From CALGDE01 sp964655355 (GTDB lineage Bacteria; Cyanobacteriota; Cyanobacteriia; CACIAM-69d): a stretch of DNA of 64,000 nucleotides. A model generated the notes under the pieces. The model did not search any database. It was not told the DNA's origin and saw only the letters and a list, made by a program, of their open reading frames with translations. The stretch's first letter is position 1, and every line of letters begins with the position of its first letter. The position numbers and the translations under genes were made by a program. Below, one piece after another: positions 50,234 to 59,088 of the stretch. The DNA lies in the NCBI GenBank assembly GCA_964655355.1, contig CAZZMD010000021.1, positions 1-64,000 on the forward strand, given 5' to 3'.

Positions 50234-50687
50234 TGTTGGTGGTGCCGGTGGCAATTTCGACGGGGATCAGTTTAATTTCGCCGCCGTAGCCCTGCACGAT
50301 GGGGGTCTCTGGCAGGGTCTCGATGGTGTAGTCACCGCCTTTTACGTAAATATCGGGCTGGAGGGCTTCTAAGGTTGGCCCCGCTGTTGGTTCATCAAAA
50401 ATGACGATGCCGTCCACGGGTTTTAGGGCGGCGAGCACTTCCCCCCGCTGGCGTTCTGGAACGATGGGGCGGGGGGGGTAGCCCGGTTTGGCGGGTTTGA
50501 GATCGTGGACGGAGCGATCGCTATTGACCCCCACGATTAACCGTTTCCCGAGCTGCCGCGCTGCCATCAGATAGCGCACATGACCCACATGGAGCAGATC
50601 GAAACAACCATTGGTAAAAACCAGGGGCCGCCAAGACTCTGGATCCTGGGCGATCGCCCGTTGCAGCTCGGGAAGGGTATAGATCAT
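50133..50687 (-). CDS. RfaE2-like cytidylyltransferase/adenylyltransferase
   Basis: A nucleotidyltransferase of the HIGH superfamily, 184 residues, similar to the adenylyltransferase half of ADP-heptose synthase (RfaE2/HldE). The active-site motif is FTNGCFDLLHVGHVRYLM (HVGH), followed by IVGVNSDRSVHDLK and later ATGTTNIIEVIL. It lacks the kinase domain found in fused HldE. After the natural-looking end at about residue 158, an Ala/Asp-rich tail of about 25 residues (SPDAGDGAFVADASPAKSEC) is read from DNA antisense to the antiporter C-terminus. Substrate in this organism is uncertain. Confidence 0.88.
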   Translation of the reverse strand: MIYTLPELQRAIAQDPESWRPLVFTNGCFDLLHVGHVRYLMAARQLGKRLIVGVNSDRSVHDLKPAKPGYPPRPIVPERQRGEVLAALKPVDGIVIFDEPTAGPTLEALQPDIYVKGGDYTIETLPETPIVQGYGGEIKLIPVEIATGTTNIIEVILGSAPAAASPDAGDGAFVADASPAKSEC

Positions 50688-50715
50688 TGGAAATATGCGT
50701 CGAGCATGTAGGGCA

Positions 50716-52569
50716 CTATAGGGCAGCTTCCAATCGTTGGATTAAGCCGTCCACATAGGCCAAAGCATCGGCGATCGTCTGGGGATTGGCAAGGTCCACG
50801 CCGACGTATTTCCGCAGAGCGTCAATCTGGTTTTCGCTGCCCCCCGCCGCCAAGAGCTGCAAATAGCCGGGGATAAAGGCTTTCCCCTGCTTTTTGTACT
50901 GCTGATAGCACGCCAAGCTAACGATGTTGGAGGCGGTGTACTGGTAGCAGTAGAAGGGTTTGAAGTAGATATGCCCAATCCGCGCCCAGTCGTATTGGTG
51001 TTCCTCCATCACTTCCACGGCGTCCCCGCACAGGTCCTGATAGAGCGATCGCCAGGTGTCATTCACAAAACTGGCGTCTAGGCGTCCTTCGGCGGCTTTT
51101 TCGTGGATGGCGAGTTCCAGGCGGCTAATGGTGCTTTGGCGGAAGAGCAGGTTGAGCTGGTCCTCAACTTGTCGAGTCAGCAATGCCTTTTGGGCTTCCG
51201 GATCCGACTCTTTTTCGAGGAGATAATCCAGCAGCAATAGCTCATTAAAAGTGGATGCCACCTCTGCCAATACCATGGGGGGACTGCAGTTGAGGTAGGT
51301 TTGCTTTTCGTCAATCCAGTCGAAGTGCAGCCCGTGTCCCATCTCGTGGGCGAGGGTAAATAGGGAGCTGTAGTCGTTGGTGTAGGACAGCAGCAAATAA
51401 CTCTTTTTGCCGGGGCTGTAGGCACAGAACGCCCCGCCGCGCTTGGTGGGACGCACTTTGGCATCGACTAGGTTTCGGGTGAAAAATTCACTCGCCCGCC
51501 CCGCATAGACTTCGTCAAATTGCTTTAGGGCGTCCAGCAGCACATCGACGCCCTGGTCATAGGCAATGGGCGTGGGCTCCGCATCCCAAGGGGCATAGAC
51601 ATCGCAGGAGCGGATGGTATCGCCGATCGCCTTGGATTTGAGTTGGTAATAGCGCTGCCACAGGTCATACCGTGCCTTGGTGCCGTCTATAATCGCCCAA
51701 AAGACATCGGTGGGCACCTCATCGGCTAAAAGCTGCTTCGCCAGGGTGGAGTCATAACCCCGCAGTTTATTCTCTGTGGCGTGATCCTGGGCGATCGCGC
51801 TCAGGATGTAGGCATAGAGGGCATTATGGGTTTGGCTCACCTGGCGGACCGATCGATACGCCTTTTCGCGAATGGTGCGATCGCCCTGGAACATGAGTGC
51901 CGATAGGTCTGCCTCGGTGGTGGCTTCGGTGCCGTCGGCGGTGGTTACCGGGGCATAGGTTTGCTGACTGATATGCTCCGAGCGCAATTGGATAAACGCC
52001 CGCCGCCCGGTCAAGCTGTCCTGGTTTCGCACCTGCTCTACGGATTCGTCCAGGCGATAGGGGGCAAATTTACCGATGTTGTCGAGATAGTGCCCATAGT
52101 TGGCTAGGGCAGCATGGTCCCGTAGATTTTGGATCGTGTCAGCTTCTAGGGCTTGCAATTCCAGTTCAAAAAATAGCAGTTCGTTCTGGGCTGCCGTTAG
52201 GGCCTTTTGGATCTTGTCCATGGCCTGTTGCGCTGCCGTATCCGCCGTATCCGCTGCAAATACTAGAGACGGGTAGCTATGCAGATAGTCGGCCGTGCGA
52301 TAAATGCCTTCCAGGGAGGTCAGGGCCTCGGCGATCGCCTCAGGGTTGGTCTCGGCTAAAGCTGCCACCTGACCCCGATAGCGATCGCGAAAGGCGGTGA
52401 CCTGCTGCTGTACCGTGTCCAGATCCCCCAGAAACTTGGGATCCTCAAAATTGGTATACAGGGACGATAAATCCCAATCCTGCGATCGTTCCTGTGATCG
52501 CTCGCTGGCCGGTGCTGCATCCACAGCCCCATCCAACGTCCCATCTACCACTGTGGCGCTATCTGCCAT
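50716..52569 (-). CDS. pepF: Oligoendopeptidase F (M3 family)
   Basis: A cytosolic zinc oligopeptidase of the M3B family that degrades short peptides. The 617-residue protein has the N-terminal helical region of PepF (TNFEDPKFLGDLDTVQQQV), the zinc site LFTLAHEMGHGLHFDW (HEMGH), and a third ligand Glu in the following LAEVASTFNELLLLDYLL. The C-terminal helices with YKPF-like sequence HIYFKPFYCYQYTASNI are complete. A 2 x 12 bp duplication encodes a repeated Glu-Arg-Ser-Gln in the variable N-terminus. Confidence 0.95.
   Translation of the reverse strand: MADSATVVDGTLDGAVDAAPASERSQERSQDWDLSSLYTNFEDPKFLGDLDTVQQQVTAFRDRYRGQVAALAETNPEAIAEALTSLEGIYRTADYLHSYPSLVFAADTADTAAQQAMDKIQKALTAAQNELLFFELELQALEADTIQNLRDHAALANYGHYLDNIGKFAPYRLDESVEQVRNQDSLTGRRAFIQLRSEHISQQTYAPVTTADGTEATTEADLSALMFQGDRTIREKAYRSVRQVSQTHNALYAYILSAIAQDHATENKLRGYDSTLAKQLLADEVPTDVFWAIIDGTKARYDLWQRYYQLKSKAIGDTIRSCDVYAPWDAEPTPIAYDQGVDVLLDALKQFDEVYAGRASEFFTRNLVDAKVRPTKRGGAFCAYSPGKKSYLLLSYTNDYSSLFTLAHEMGHGLHFDWIDEKQTYLNCSPPMVLAEVASTFNELLLLDYLLEKESDPEAQKALLTRQVEDQLNLLFRQSTISRLELAIHEKAAEGRLDASFVNDTWRSLYQDLCGDAVEVMEEHQYDWARIGHIYFKPFYCYQYTASNIVSLACYQQYKKQGKAFIPGYLQLLAAGGSENQIDALRKYVGVDLANPQTIADALAYVDGLIQRLEAAL
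52480..52503. repeat. 2 x 12 bp in-frame duplication in pepF
   Basis: CTGCGATCGTTC and CTGTGATCGCTC follow each other and encode two Glu-Arg-Ser-Gln units in the non-conserved start of PepF. Confidence 0.8.
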
Positions 52570-52707
52570 GGTTCACCCCCATCAATCTCTATCACGCATT
52601 ATCGAAACGCCTAAACCAAGGAACCCCCGGCGGCGTTTTCCTATTCTAGAAAGGTTAACCCTCGCCGTGGCCGGACCGCCGGTCCCAGGGATAGAGCAAT
52701 CACCGTC

Positions 52708-53625
52708 CTAAATCGCTACAGGCATGGGGTAAATCGGCGTCGGATTGGTACTGTCCAGGGAGACTTTCTCAACGGTGGGAGGGGTGCTCAGCCATTGGGT
52801 GGCTAGGGCGGAAAATTGTTGTTGTTCGCCGGTGACATAGAACCGGTGACTTTGCTGGGGGCCGGTGTGGTGAAGTTGTTGCTGATCCAAGACCTGCGTG
52901 GCTTCTTCAACGATGGAAACCGCTGGATCAATGCGGGCGATCGCGTCGGGCAAAATCTGATCCAGCACCGGCGCTAAATGGGGATAGTGGGTGCAACCGT
53001 AGACCAAACTGTCGATGCCCTGGTCTAAGAGGGGCTGGAGATAGGTGCGCACAATGGGCATGGTTTCCGGCGCATGGATGCGATCGCCTTCCACAATGGG
53101 CACAAACTCGGGACAGCCGACTTCCCAAATGGCGGTCTCCGGCGATCGCTCTTTGATGGCATCCCGGTAAGCATGACTTTTGGCGGTGGTCGGGGTGGCA
53201 ATTACGCCAATCCGTTGACCTTGGCTGACCGCAAGGGCTGCCGCCGGTTGAATTAATCCCAAAATCGGCAGGTCAAATTCTTGACGCATGGTCTCCAATG
53301 CCAGCGCTGATGACGTATTGCACGCCATCACCACCATTTTCACGTTGCGCCCCACCATCCAGGCAATAATCTGGCGGGCAAATTCAATGATTTCCTCCGG
53401 CGATCGCGTGCCATAGGGCACCCGGGCCGTATCCCCCAGATACAACAGCGGCTCATTGGGCAGCCGCCGTTCCAATTCCTTCAGCACGGTCAATCCCCCG
53501 GCTCCACTGTCAAACACACCGATGGGCTGATAGCTCAGTGGGTGGCTCAGTGGGTGGCTTAGCTGATGGCTTAGCCGATCCTTAGGGGACAGGGCATGGC
53601 GTTGAGGGAGTTGGGAATAGGTCAT
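52708..53625 (-). CDS. murI: Glutamate racemase
   Basis: MurI makes D-glutamate for peptidoglycan. The 305-residue protein contains GVFDSGAGGLTVLKEL, the first catalytic Cys in VVMACNTSSALAL, the second in VYGCTHYPHLAPVL, and supporting residues in YLGDTARVPYGTRSPEEI. The N-terminal 40 residues are an unusual extension with four 4-residue repeats (LSHQ, LSHP, LSHP, LSYQ), encoded by a 4 x 12 bp array. The ATG at 53625 is preferred to a TTG at 53634. If the true start lies after the repeats, near YQPIGVFDSG, the extension would be untranslated; no ATG is available there. Confidence 0.95.
   Translation of the reverse strand: MTYSQLPQRHALSPKDRLSHQLSHPLSHPLSYQPIGVFDSGAGGLTVLKELERRLPNEPLLYLGDTARVPYGTRSPEEIIEFARQIIAWMVGRNVKMVVMACNTSSALALETMRQEFDLPILGLIQPAAALAVSQGQRIGVIATPTTAKSHAYRDAIKERSPETAIWEVGCPEFVPIVEGDRIHAPETMPIVRTYLQPLLDQGIDSLVYGCTHYPHLAPVLDQILPDAIARIDPAVSIVEEATQVLDQQQLHHTGPQQSHRFYVTGEQQQFSALATQWLSTPPTVEKVSLDSTNPTPIYPMPVAI
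53533..53580. repeat. 4 x 12 bp tandem array in murI 5' end
   Basis: Two perfect copies of GCTCAGTGGGTG are followed by GCTTAGCTGATG and GCTTAGCCGATC. On the coding strand they give four Leu-Ser-(His/Tyr)-(Gln/Pro) type units. Confidence 0.92.
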
Positions 53626-54001
53626 AAAATCCAACGCGATCGCCGCGTTTGCTATGAAAAAAGAATCGTTATTTCGCTGCTGGGGGTAGACTCATTCAGC
53701 TTGGATTCCAGAATAGCCGGGACTGGCTCGCCCCTTCATCGGAATGCAGTCCTGAACCGGGAGCCCCCGCCAAACGGGGGGCATAGAACTGGTGCTATGG
53801 AAACAGAGTGATGGGCGATTTGCCGTACCGTAAAGCACACACCAAATTATCTTTGGGATTCAAGAAAATCCGCACAGGCGCCGGAAAAATCCGGGCAGAC
53901 AACTTTTGGGACTAGGGAGGAGGCTAGGGATTGGAGCTAGTTTGGGGGAGTCCAGGGCGATCGCGGTCGATTGATTCAATAAACCAATGGAGGATGGGGC
54001 G
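53626..54001. other. Intergenic region between murI and ADP-ribosylglycohydrolase gene
   Basis: A 376-bp divergent gap. It has several small inverted repeats: AACGCG/CGCGTT around a HIP1 core (53633-53649), GCCCCC/GGGGGGC near 53763-53783, and CCGG-AAAAAT-CCGG near 53881. No gene was recognised. A GGAGG ribosome-binding site lies at 53989-53993. Confidence 0.6.
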
Positions 54002-54979
54002 ATGGATAAGCAAAGTGATGATCATAGCTATCACCACAGCTATCACAATCGATTTCGGGGATGTCTGTTGGGGTTGGCGGCCGGTGATGCGGTGGGGACA
54101 ACGGTGGAGTTTGCACCCCGAGGAAGTTTTACGCCCCTAACGGATATGGTGGGCGGCGGTCCTTTTGGGCTGGAGCCGGGGCAATGGACTGACGATTCGT
54201 CGATGGCATTGTGTTTGGCGGAGAGTTTGGTGGAACGGGATGGGTTTGATCCCCTGGATCAGATGGAGCGCTATTGCCGTTGGTGGCAGGAGGGGTATTT
54301 AAGCAGCAACGGGCGCTGTTTTGATATTGGGGTCACGACGGCGGCGGCGTTGGGACAGTTTCGGGCGATGGGGGATCCCATGGCGGGTTCAGTCGATTCC
54401 CGCAAAGCAGGTAATGGCTCGATTATGCGTCTGGCGCCTGTGCCGATGTTTTTTGTTAGTAGTTGGGCGATCGCCGATCCTCTGCCGGATTTTGAGGTGA
54501 TGTTGGATGAGCTGGGGCAATGGGCGATGAGTAGTTCCCGGACGACCCATGGCGCGGCGGAATGTTTGGAGGCGTGTGCTTGGTTTGCTCGGGCGATCGC
54601 GAGGGCTTTAGAAGGTGCCAGCAAAACCGATATTTTATTAGCGGATCGGGAGATGCCCCTGGATTGTCCGTCGATTCGGGCGATCGCCCGGGGGGAGTAT
54701 CGTGATAAATCCCGGGATGAGATCCAGGGATCTGGCTATGTGGTGCGCAGTTTGGAGGCGGCCCTGTGGTGTTTTGATCAAACGGATAATTTTCGGGATG
54801 CCATCTTGCTGGCGGCAAATCTCGGGGACGATGCAGACACGACGGCGGCAGTGTGTGGACAGATCGCCGGTGCGTTTTATGGGGAGTCTGGGATTCCTGA
54901 GCCTTGGCTGACGAAACTTGCAAAAGTTGAGCTGATTCGAGACTTGAGCGATCGCCTGATGGGAGAGTTATTGAGCTGA
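54002..54979 (+). CDS. ADP-ribosylglycohydrolase family protein
   Basis: A 325-residue hydrolase of the DraG/ARH family, which removes ADP-ribose from proteins or related adducts using two Mg2+. Core motifs are FRGCLLGLAAGDAVGTTVE, the metal site GQWTDDSSMALCLAESLV, GNGSIMRLAPVPMF, and ANLGDDADTTAAVCGQIAGA with the second metal-binding Asp run. It has a Tyr/His-rich N-terminus containing a 2 x 12 bp duplication. The ATG at 54002 has GGAGG 8 bp upstream and is preferred to 53987. Whether it acts like DraG on nitrogenase reductase cannot be told; no nif gene is nearby. Confidence 0.93.
   Translation: MDKQSDDHSYHHSYHNRFRGCLLGLAAGDAVGTTVEFAPRGSFTPLTDMVGGGPFGLEPGQWTDDSSMALCLAESLVERDGFDPLDQMERYCRWWQEGYLSSNGRCFDIGVTTAAALGQFRAMGDPMAGSVDSRKAGNGSIMRLAPVPMFFVSSWAIADPLPDFEVMLDELGQWAMSSSRTTHGAAECLEACAWFARAIARALEGASKTDILLADREMPLDCPSIRAIARGEYRDKSRDEIQGSGYVVRSLEAALWCFDQTDNFRDAILLAANLGDDADTTAAVCGQIAGAFYGESGIPEPWLTKLAKVELIRDLSDRLMGELLS
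54023..54046. repeat. 2 x 12 bp in-frame duplication
   Basis: CATAGCTATCAC and CACAGCTATCAC encode His-Ser-Tyr-His twice near the start of the ADP-ribosylglycohydrolase. Confidence 0.88.
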
Positions 54980-54998
54980 CTTATCTGCTGACTTATTC
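54975..54998. repeat. 2 x 12 bp duplication over a stop codon
   Basis: GCTGACTTATCT then GCTGACTTATTC. The TGA stop of the glycohydrolase gene is inside the first copy and is repeated in the second. Confidence 0.9.
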
Positions 54999-55097
54999 AG
55001 GGACTGACCATTGGGGGGCCTCAGATCCACGATTTGATCGGTAAAATTCAAACACCTTACTGATTCACACTGAACTGATCGGTGACTGACCTTGACC

Positions 55098-55724
55098 ATG
55101 ATCCTTCCTCGGCGCATCGGTATTCTGGCTGGCATTCTCACCCTGGGCGTCGCGCTAGGGGGGTGCGATTGGTGGACGCAAGCGGATCAACAGCCGGCTA
55201 CCGACCCGGCGATCGCCGCGAGCCCTTCCTCCAACCCTGAGTCCTCCCCCAGCGCCACCGCCCCGACCGATGGGCACCGGTACCAATCCCCCAGCAAGAA
55301 GGCCAGCATCCTGTTCCCGGACACGCCTAAGGCCGACGTTAATCAAATCGAAACCCCGAACGGCAAAACGGAAATTTTTCTGGCCCGTTACGCCGATAAC
55401 GCCCAAAAACGGGTGTATCTCTTTAGCCACAATGCCATCCCCGTCCCTAAGGATTCCTATCTCGATATCGAAAACGCCCTCAATAGCAGTCGCGACAACC
55501 TGGCCGAGGGGATTTCCGCCACCGTTACGTCCGAAGTCAAAATGCGCCTGAATGGGTTTCCGGGGCGCGAAATCCGCCTCACTCGCCCGGGGCAATTTGC
55601 GGCGAAGGCTCGCATTTTCTATGCCAATGGGGTGCTGTATCAGGCGGTGGTGGGGGCTGAAGATGCCAAGTTGGATAATGAAGCGGTGATGAATTTTCTA
55701 AAGTCGATTCAACTCCACAAGTAG
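55098..55724 (+). CDS. Hypothetical lipoprotein
   Basis: Not recognised. The 208-residue product has a lipoprotein signal (MILPRRIGILAGILTLGVAL, lipobox ALGGC) and a Ser/Pro/Ala/Thr linker to about residue 55. A single alpha-beta domain follows: YQSPSKKASILFPDTPKAD, EIFLARYADNAQKRVYLFSH, and LNGFPGREIRLTRPGQF then ARIFYANGVLYQAVVG. The segment order resembles the Mog1/PsbP-like fold used by several cyanobacterial lipoproteins, but this is only inference. A TTG start at 55092 would add two residues. Confidence 0.8.
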   Translation: MILPRRIGILAGILTLGVALGGCDWWTQADQQPATDPAIAASPSSNPESSPSATAPTDGHRYQSPSKKASILFPDTPKADVNQIETPNGKTEIFLARYADNAQKRVYLFSHNAIPVPKDSYLDIENALNSSRDNLAEGISATVTSEVKMRLNGFPGREIRLTRPGQFAAKARIFYANGVLYQAVVGAEDAKLDNEAVMNFLKSIQLHK

Positions 55725-55806
55725 TCAGGAGCCTGGGTGGTCAAGTATAGGCACTCAAACCACTGCCATAGAGTCATATTGTCCCGTGCCCCTATGGGGC
55801 TGGGGC

Positions 55807-57300
55807 TTAGGCGGTTTCGGCGATCGCCACCTGATCTGCCTGGGCGATGTCTTCGAGCCATTTTGCAATGTGGTAGGTGGCCCAACAATCATCCTCGTTA
55901 TAGATTTCGATGGTGTTCAGGAGATCGCGATCGCCCGTTTCCAGCCATTGGTCATACCAAAACACCGCTTGGGAGCCATTGGCGCTGGGATCCCGCCAAC
56001 TGAATCCGAGATAGGCCGCAATTTGCTTGAGGGCATAGCCTTCCACGGGCAGGAAAAATAAATTGTTCACCCAGGCATGGAGATCCACACAGCGATCGCA
56101 TAGGGCGGCAATGCGTTTGCGGGGTACCCGATAGCGCTTGCCCAATTTCTTCAACGTGCTGGGCTCATATTCACAGAAATGGAAAATGGGGGCGTCGGGA
56201 TATTGCTCTACAAATTCCACAAACCCCAGCCATGCCCGCTCCTCCTCCTCCGGGGTTTCCGCCCAAAACCCATGAAATTCCTCGCTAATCACCTGCCGCT
56301 GTAAATCCCGTTTGACGACCAATACCCCGTGGAGATAATCCACCGATCGCTCCGGTTCCGCCTCAATGTCGTAGTACAGCTCTACGCTGCCGGTGGGCAA
56401 TTGTTCCAAATCTGCCCAAACCTGGTCATGGCGGGGGATGGGACGCTGTTCCTGGGACGATCGCGCCTGATTGATTAAATTCTGAACTCCGCCGTTGCTC
56501 AGTTCGGGATATTCCCCTAGCACTCTGGGATCGGCCGATGCGATCGCCCCTAAATCAGTCATCCCCAGGGCCTCCAAAACGCGATAGCGGGTCGGGGTCA
56601 CACCGGGGATGAGGGAAATATGTTGTTCTTGGCGGGCTTGGCTATGGCATTGCCCCAACCAGGGGCACAAACTACAACGGCTTCGAGAAATAAAATACTC
56701 CGGTGGATGAGTCCCCCCGAGAACCACTTCCGCTTCCTGGCATAGCTCCAGGAGCTGCGATCGCCGGGTTAGTAAATCCACCTGATGGGGCGATCGTCCC
56801 CGCAGCAAAATCTCCGCGTGCTGCACCGCCGTCCCCTGTATCGCCTCCAGCAGCACCACATGAAAGGTCGCCGCCATTTGATATTCCAATTTTGGCCGCT
56901 TCCCCAACCGGATATCCACAGGACGGTAGGACCATGGCCCCAACCAAGAGGGCTCCTCCTCTCGTACCAGGAGATGGGGGCGACCAATCCAAGGAGGACG
57001 TCCCTCCCCGGCGGATTTCATCAGCACCCCCCGGGCGATTAACGGCTGACCACTCTCCATCAGCCTCACCGTTTCCGCTGCCCCCTGCTCCCAGTCTCCC
57101 TTGGGAAACTTCACCCATTGGGCAGTGTCGGCGTCGGACCAATTATCAATAATTTCCTGTCGATAGCTGGCACTATCCCGCTGCAACTTCTGAACAAATC
57201 CCGCTGCGGGCTGCCGCTCGGACTGATCCCCATACCGCTCCAAAAAAACACGGCGGGGACAGCGTTTATAAAAAACTAAATCGTCCGTTGTCAGTGCCAT
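55807..57300 (-). CDS. TM0106 family RecB-like nuclease
   Basis: A 497-residue predicted nuclease of the TM0106/RecB-like family. The N-terminal half is a PD-(D/E)XK domain of Cas4/RecB type: LVFYKRCPRRVFLERYG carries the first Cys, and CSLCPWLGQC holds three more, the set expected for a 4Fe-4S cluster. The C-terminal half is a DEDD/RNase-H-like domain starting ELYYDIEAEPERSVDYLHG, with further Asp/Glu in NEDDCWATYHIAKWLE. A helix-hairpin-helix-like linker (EALGMTDLGAIASADPRVLG) joins them. Such proteins are usually solitary, as here, with no CRISPR or restriction genes nearby. The role is probably DNA repair or RNA processing. Confidence 0.88.
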   Translation of the reverse strand: MALTTDDLVFYKRCPRRVFLERYGDQSERQPAAGFVQKLQRDSASYRQEIIDNWSDADTAQWVKFPKGDWEQGAAETVRLMESGQPLIARGVLMKSAGEGRPPWIGRPHLLVREEEPSWLGPWSYRPVDIRLGKRPKLEYQMAATFHVVLLEAIQGTAVQHAEILLRGRSPHQVDLLTRRSQLLELCQEAEVVLGGTHPPEYFISRSRCSLCPWLGQCHSQARQEQHISLIPGVTPTRYRVLEALGMTDLGAIASADPRVLGEYPELSNGGVQNLINQARSSQEQRPIPRHDQVWADLEQLPTGSVELYYDIEAEPERSVDYLHGVLVVKRDLQRQVISEEFHGFWAETPEEEERAWLGFVEFVEQYPDAPIFHFCEYEPSTLKKLGKRYRVPRKRIAALCDRCVDLHAWVNNLFFLPVEGYALKQIAAYLGFSWRDPSANGSQAVFWYDQWLETGDRDLLNTIEIYNEDDCWATYHIAKWLEDIAQADQVAIAETA

Positions 57301-57624
57301 TTAATAACACTATCAGTTCATGGGCATCCCAACTCCCTCTCCACCGTAACCCGTCCTATTTCCAGACCCGATCCCCATCGTTCAAACGGCCATTAACGGC
57401 CACGAAAAGAGCCTGACCCTGCAAGGGTGCCGCTAGGGCAGAGGGTCAGGCGGAACGATAACCAATCTAATGACCATCAAACGCAATTCATCACTGGCTA
57501 GGATTTGACGATAGACAGCACAATCGATCAAGCGATTCAGACCGCAAGGGAATAGATCGAGTGCAATAGTGGACGGTCCAAGAGCCTTGCCCAAAGCTTG
57601 AGGGGCAATGGACTGGGCAATGGA
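57301..57624. other. Intergenic region between hup and the RecB-like nuclease gene
   Basis: A 324-bp gap. It holds a strong hairpin at 57411-57451 and a 2 x 12 bp repeat at the hup stop. No gene was recognised. Confidence 0.6.
57403..57451 (-). terminator. Possible hup terminator
   Basis: GCCTGACCCT and AGGGTCAGGC form ten perfect pairs, followed on the minus strand by UCUUUUCG. It lies about 170 bp after hup, further than usual. Confidence 0.6.
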
Positions 57625-57626
57625 TT
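57603..57626. repeat. 2 x 12 bp duplication at the hup stop
   Basis: GGGCAATGGACT then GGGCAATGGATT. The second copy ends inside the hup stop codon. Confidence 0.9.
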
Positions 57627-57900
57627 ATTCCTTAACCTTGTCTTTAAACAATTTGCCGGCGGAAAATGCCGGAACTTTGGTGGCAGGAATCGCCATTTTC
57701 GCGCCCGTTTTGGGGTTGCGACCTTCCCGAGCTTTGCGGTTGCGAGACTCAAAGGAACCGAATCCCACTAGCGTTACCTTGTCTCCGCCAGAAACCGCTT
57801 CAACGATGGACTCCAAGGCTGCCGACAGGATGGAATCGGCTTGTTTTTTGGTGACTTGGGCTTTTTCAGCCACCTTGTCAACCAATTCACCTTTATTCAT
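57625..57900 (-). CDS. hup: DNA-binding protein HU
   Basis: HU is the main small nucleoid protein; dimers bend and compact DNA. The 91-residue protein is full length: MNKGELVDKVAEKAQVTKKQ at the start, the dimer core SGGDKVTLVGFGSFESRNRKA, and the DNA-binding arm ending GRNPKTGAKMAIPATKVPAF with its intercalating Pro. It is transcribed alone. Upstream lies a long gap with two tandem arrays, and a hairpin is found downstream. Confidence 0.98.
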   Translation of the reverse strand: MNKGELVDKVAEKAQVTKKQADSILSAALESIVEAVSGGDKVTLVGFGSFESRNRKAREGRNPKTGAKMAIPATKVPAFSAGKLFKDKVKE

Positions 57901-57991
57901 TGTGTTAACTCCTTTTTAAATGTTGCGATCGCTGGTCATAGGACTGGGACCGGCGACGGTAGTGGGGGTTAACTAATGCATTGCCCTGGTC

Positions 57992-58017
57992 CTTCGCTAG
58001 ACAGTTTCGCTAGACAA
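57992..58017. repeat. 2 x 13 bp tandem duplication upstream of hup
   Basis: CTTCGCTAGACAG is followed by TTTCGCTAGACAA, about 92 bp before the hup start. Confidence 0.9.
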
Positions 58018-58236
58018 TGAAGGGATAACCCATCGCGAAGGAAAGGCTGCAATGGGACTGTTGACCCACCGTGGTTTCACACTATCTGTCTTAGCGTAGG
58101 AATTAGGAAGTTGGGTGATGAATTTAGAAAGATTTTGCGTTTCGATAAAAACCGCGAAATCCCCAGGGGGAAACGGTTCGCTAGGCTACCGTGGCCGCGA
58201 GTGGCGATCGCTTCTTTAAGCAGCCTAACGATGGGC

Positions 58237-58280
58237 ATCAATTTGCGATCAATTTGTAATCGATTTGTAATCGTTCCGTG
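58237..58280. repeat. 4 x 11 bp tandem array
   Basis: ATCAATTTGCG, ATCAATTTGTA, ATCGATTTGTA and a weaker ATCGTTCCGTG lie in a row. The 11-bp period is close to one DNA helical turn, and the array lies about 50 bp after the hisB stop. Confidence 0.85.
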
Positions 58281-58331
58281 ATGTCTCTTGATGGTGTTTC
58301 TTGATGATGACCCTTGGCGTTTTCTGGGGGG

Positions 58332-58958
58332 TTATAACACCCCTTTGGAGCTGGGGATCGTACTTGCGCGGCGGGGATCGATGGTCACGGCCATCCGGGT
58401 GGCCCGGGCAAAGGCTTTGAAGGTGGCTTCGATAATGTGGTGGGAGTTGATGCCATCCAGTTGACGAATATGTAGGGTCATCTGGGCGTGGTTGATGATC
58501 GCGACAAAAAATTCCCGCACGAGTTGGGTGTCGTAGGTGCCGACCCGTTCTGTGGGAATGTCGAGACCGTAGCTCAGGTGGGGACGACCGGAAAAGTCTA
58601 GGGAAACTTGCACCAAAGACTCATCTAAGGGGGCGACAAAATGACCGAATCGGTGGATGCCTTTGCGATCGCCCAGTGCCTTTGTGAGGGCTTGACCGAT
58701 CACAATGCCCACGTCTTCGTTGGTGTGATGGTCGTCGATTTCCCAGTCGCCTTTGGCTCGAACTTCTAAATCAATCAGCCCATGGGAGGAGATTTGATCC
58801 AGCATATGGTCCAGGAAGGGAATGCCGGTATCCGCGACGCAGTGTCCCGTTCCGTCCAGGTTGAGTTTGACGAATACGTCGGTTTCGCCGGTTTTACGGC
58901 TGACTTCGGCAATGCGATCGCGGTTGGATGCAGCAACGGGATTGGGCAAAGTTTGCAT
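58332..58958 (-). CDS. hisB: Imidazoleglycerol-phosphate dehydratase
   Basis: HisB dehydrates imidazoleglycerol phosphate in histidine synthesis, using two Mn2+ held by duplicated His motifs. In the 208-residue protein these are GIPFLDHMLDQISSHGLIDL and DDHHTNEDVGIVIGQAL in the first half, and FVAIINHAQMTLHIRQLDG and NSHHIIEATFKAFARA in the second. The ATG at 58958 (MQTLPNPVAA) is preferred; the extension to 59060 is not HisB-like. hisIE lies 29 kb away, so histidine genes are dispersed, as is usual in cyanobacteria. Confidence 0.97.
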   Translation of the reverse strand: MQTLPNPVAASNRDRIAEVSRKTGETDVFVKLNLDGTGHCVADTGIPFLDHMLDQISSHGLIDLEVRAKGDWEIDDHHTNEDVGIVIGQALTKALGDRKGIHRFGHFVAPLDESLVQVSLDFSGRPHLSYGLDIPTERVGTYDTQLVREFFVAIINHAQMTLHIRQLDGINSHHIIEATFKAFARATRMAVTIDPRRASTIPSSKGVL

Positions 58959-59062
58959 GATTGATTTAAAGGTTACGACGTTAAAGATGGGACGGACGTT
59001 TGGATTTTGCGGGGCAGGCGATCGGCGATCGCGGCGTTGTGTTGAAGGGGGGATTTCCAACG

Positions 59063-59088
59063 ATAGCGTTTAAGCATGGCGTTTAAGA
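59063..59088. repeat. 2 x 13 bp tandem duplication
   Basis: ATAGCGTTTAAGC is followed by ATGGCGTTTAAGA, upstream of hisB. Confidence 0.85.

Larger units (their letters stand above)
57901..58331. other. Region between hisB and hup, with two tandem arrays
   Basis: A 431-bp gap on the path from hisB to hup (both minus strand). It contains a 2 x 13 bp array, a 4 x 11 bp array and a looser CTTGATG-x6 repeat near 58295-58315. The hup promoter should lie here. No coding sequence was recognised. Confidence 0.6.

Noticed and set aside
53596..53811. A 71-codon frame in the gap after murI
   Set aside because: It runs from inside murI into non-coding sequence with no ribosome-binding site or recognisable product.
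54456..54923. A 155-codon frame antisense to the ADP-ribosylglycohydrolase gene
   Set aside because: Composition is Pro/His/Ser-rich and the plus-strand gene is certain.
55807..57300. Cas4 as part of a CRISPR locus
   Set aside because: The protein is Cas4-like only in its N-terminal nuclease; it carries a C-terminal DEDD domain typical of TM0106 proteins, and no cas gene or array is nearby.
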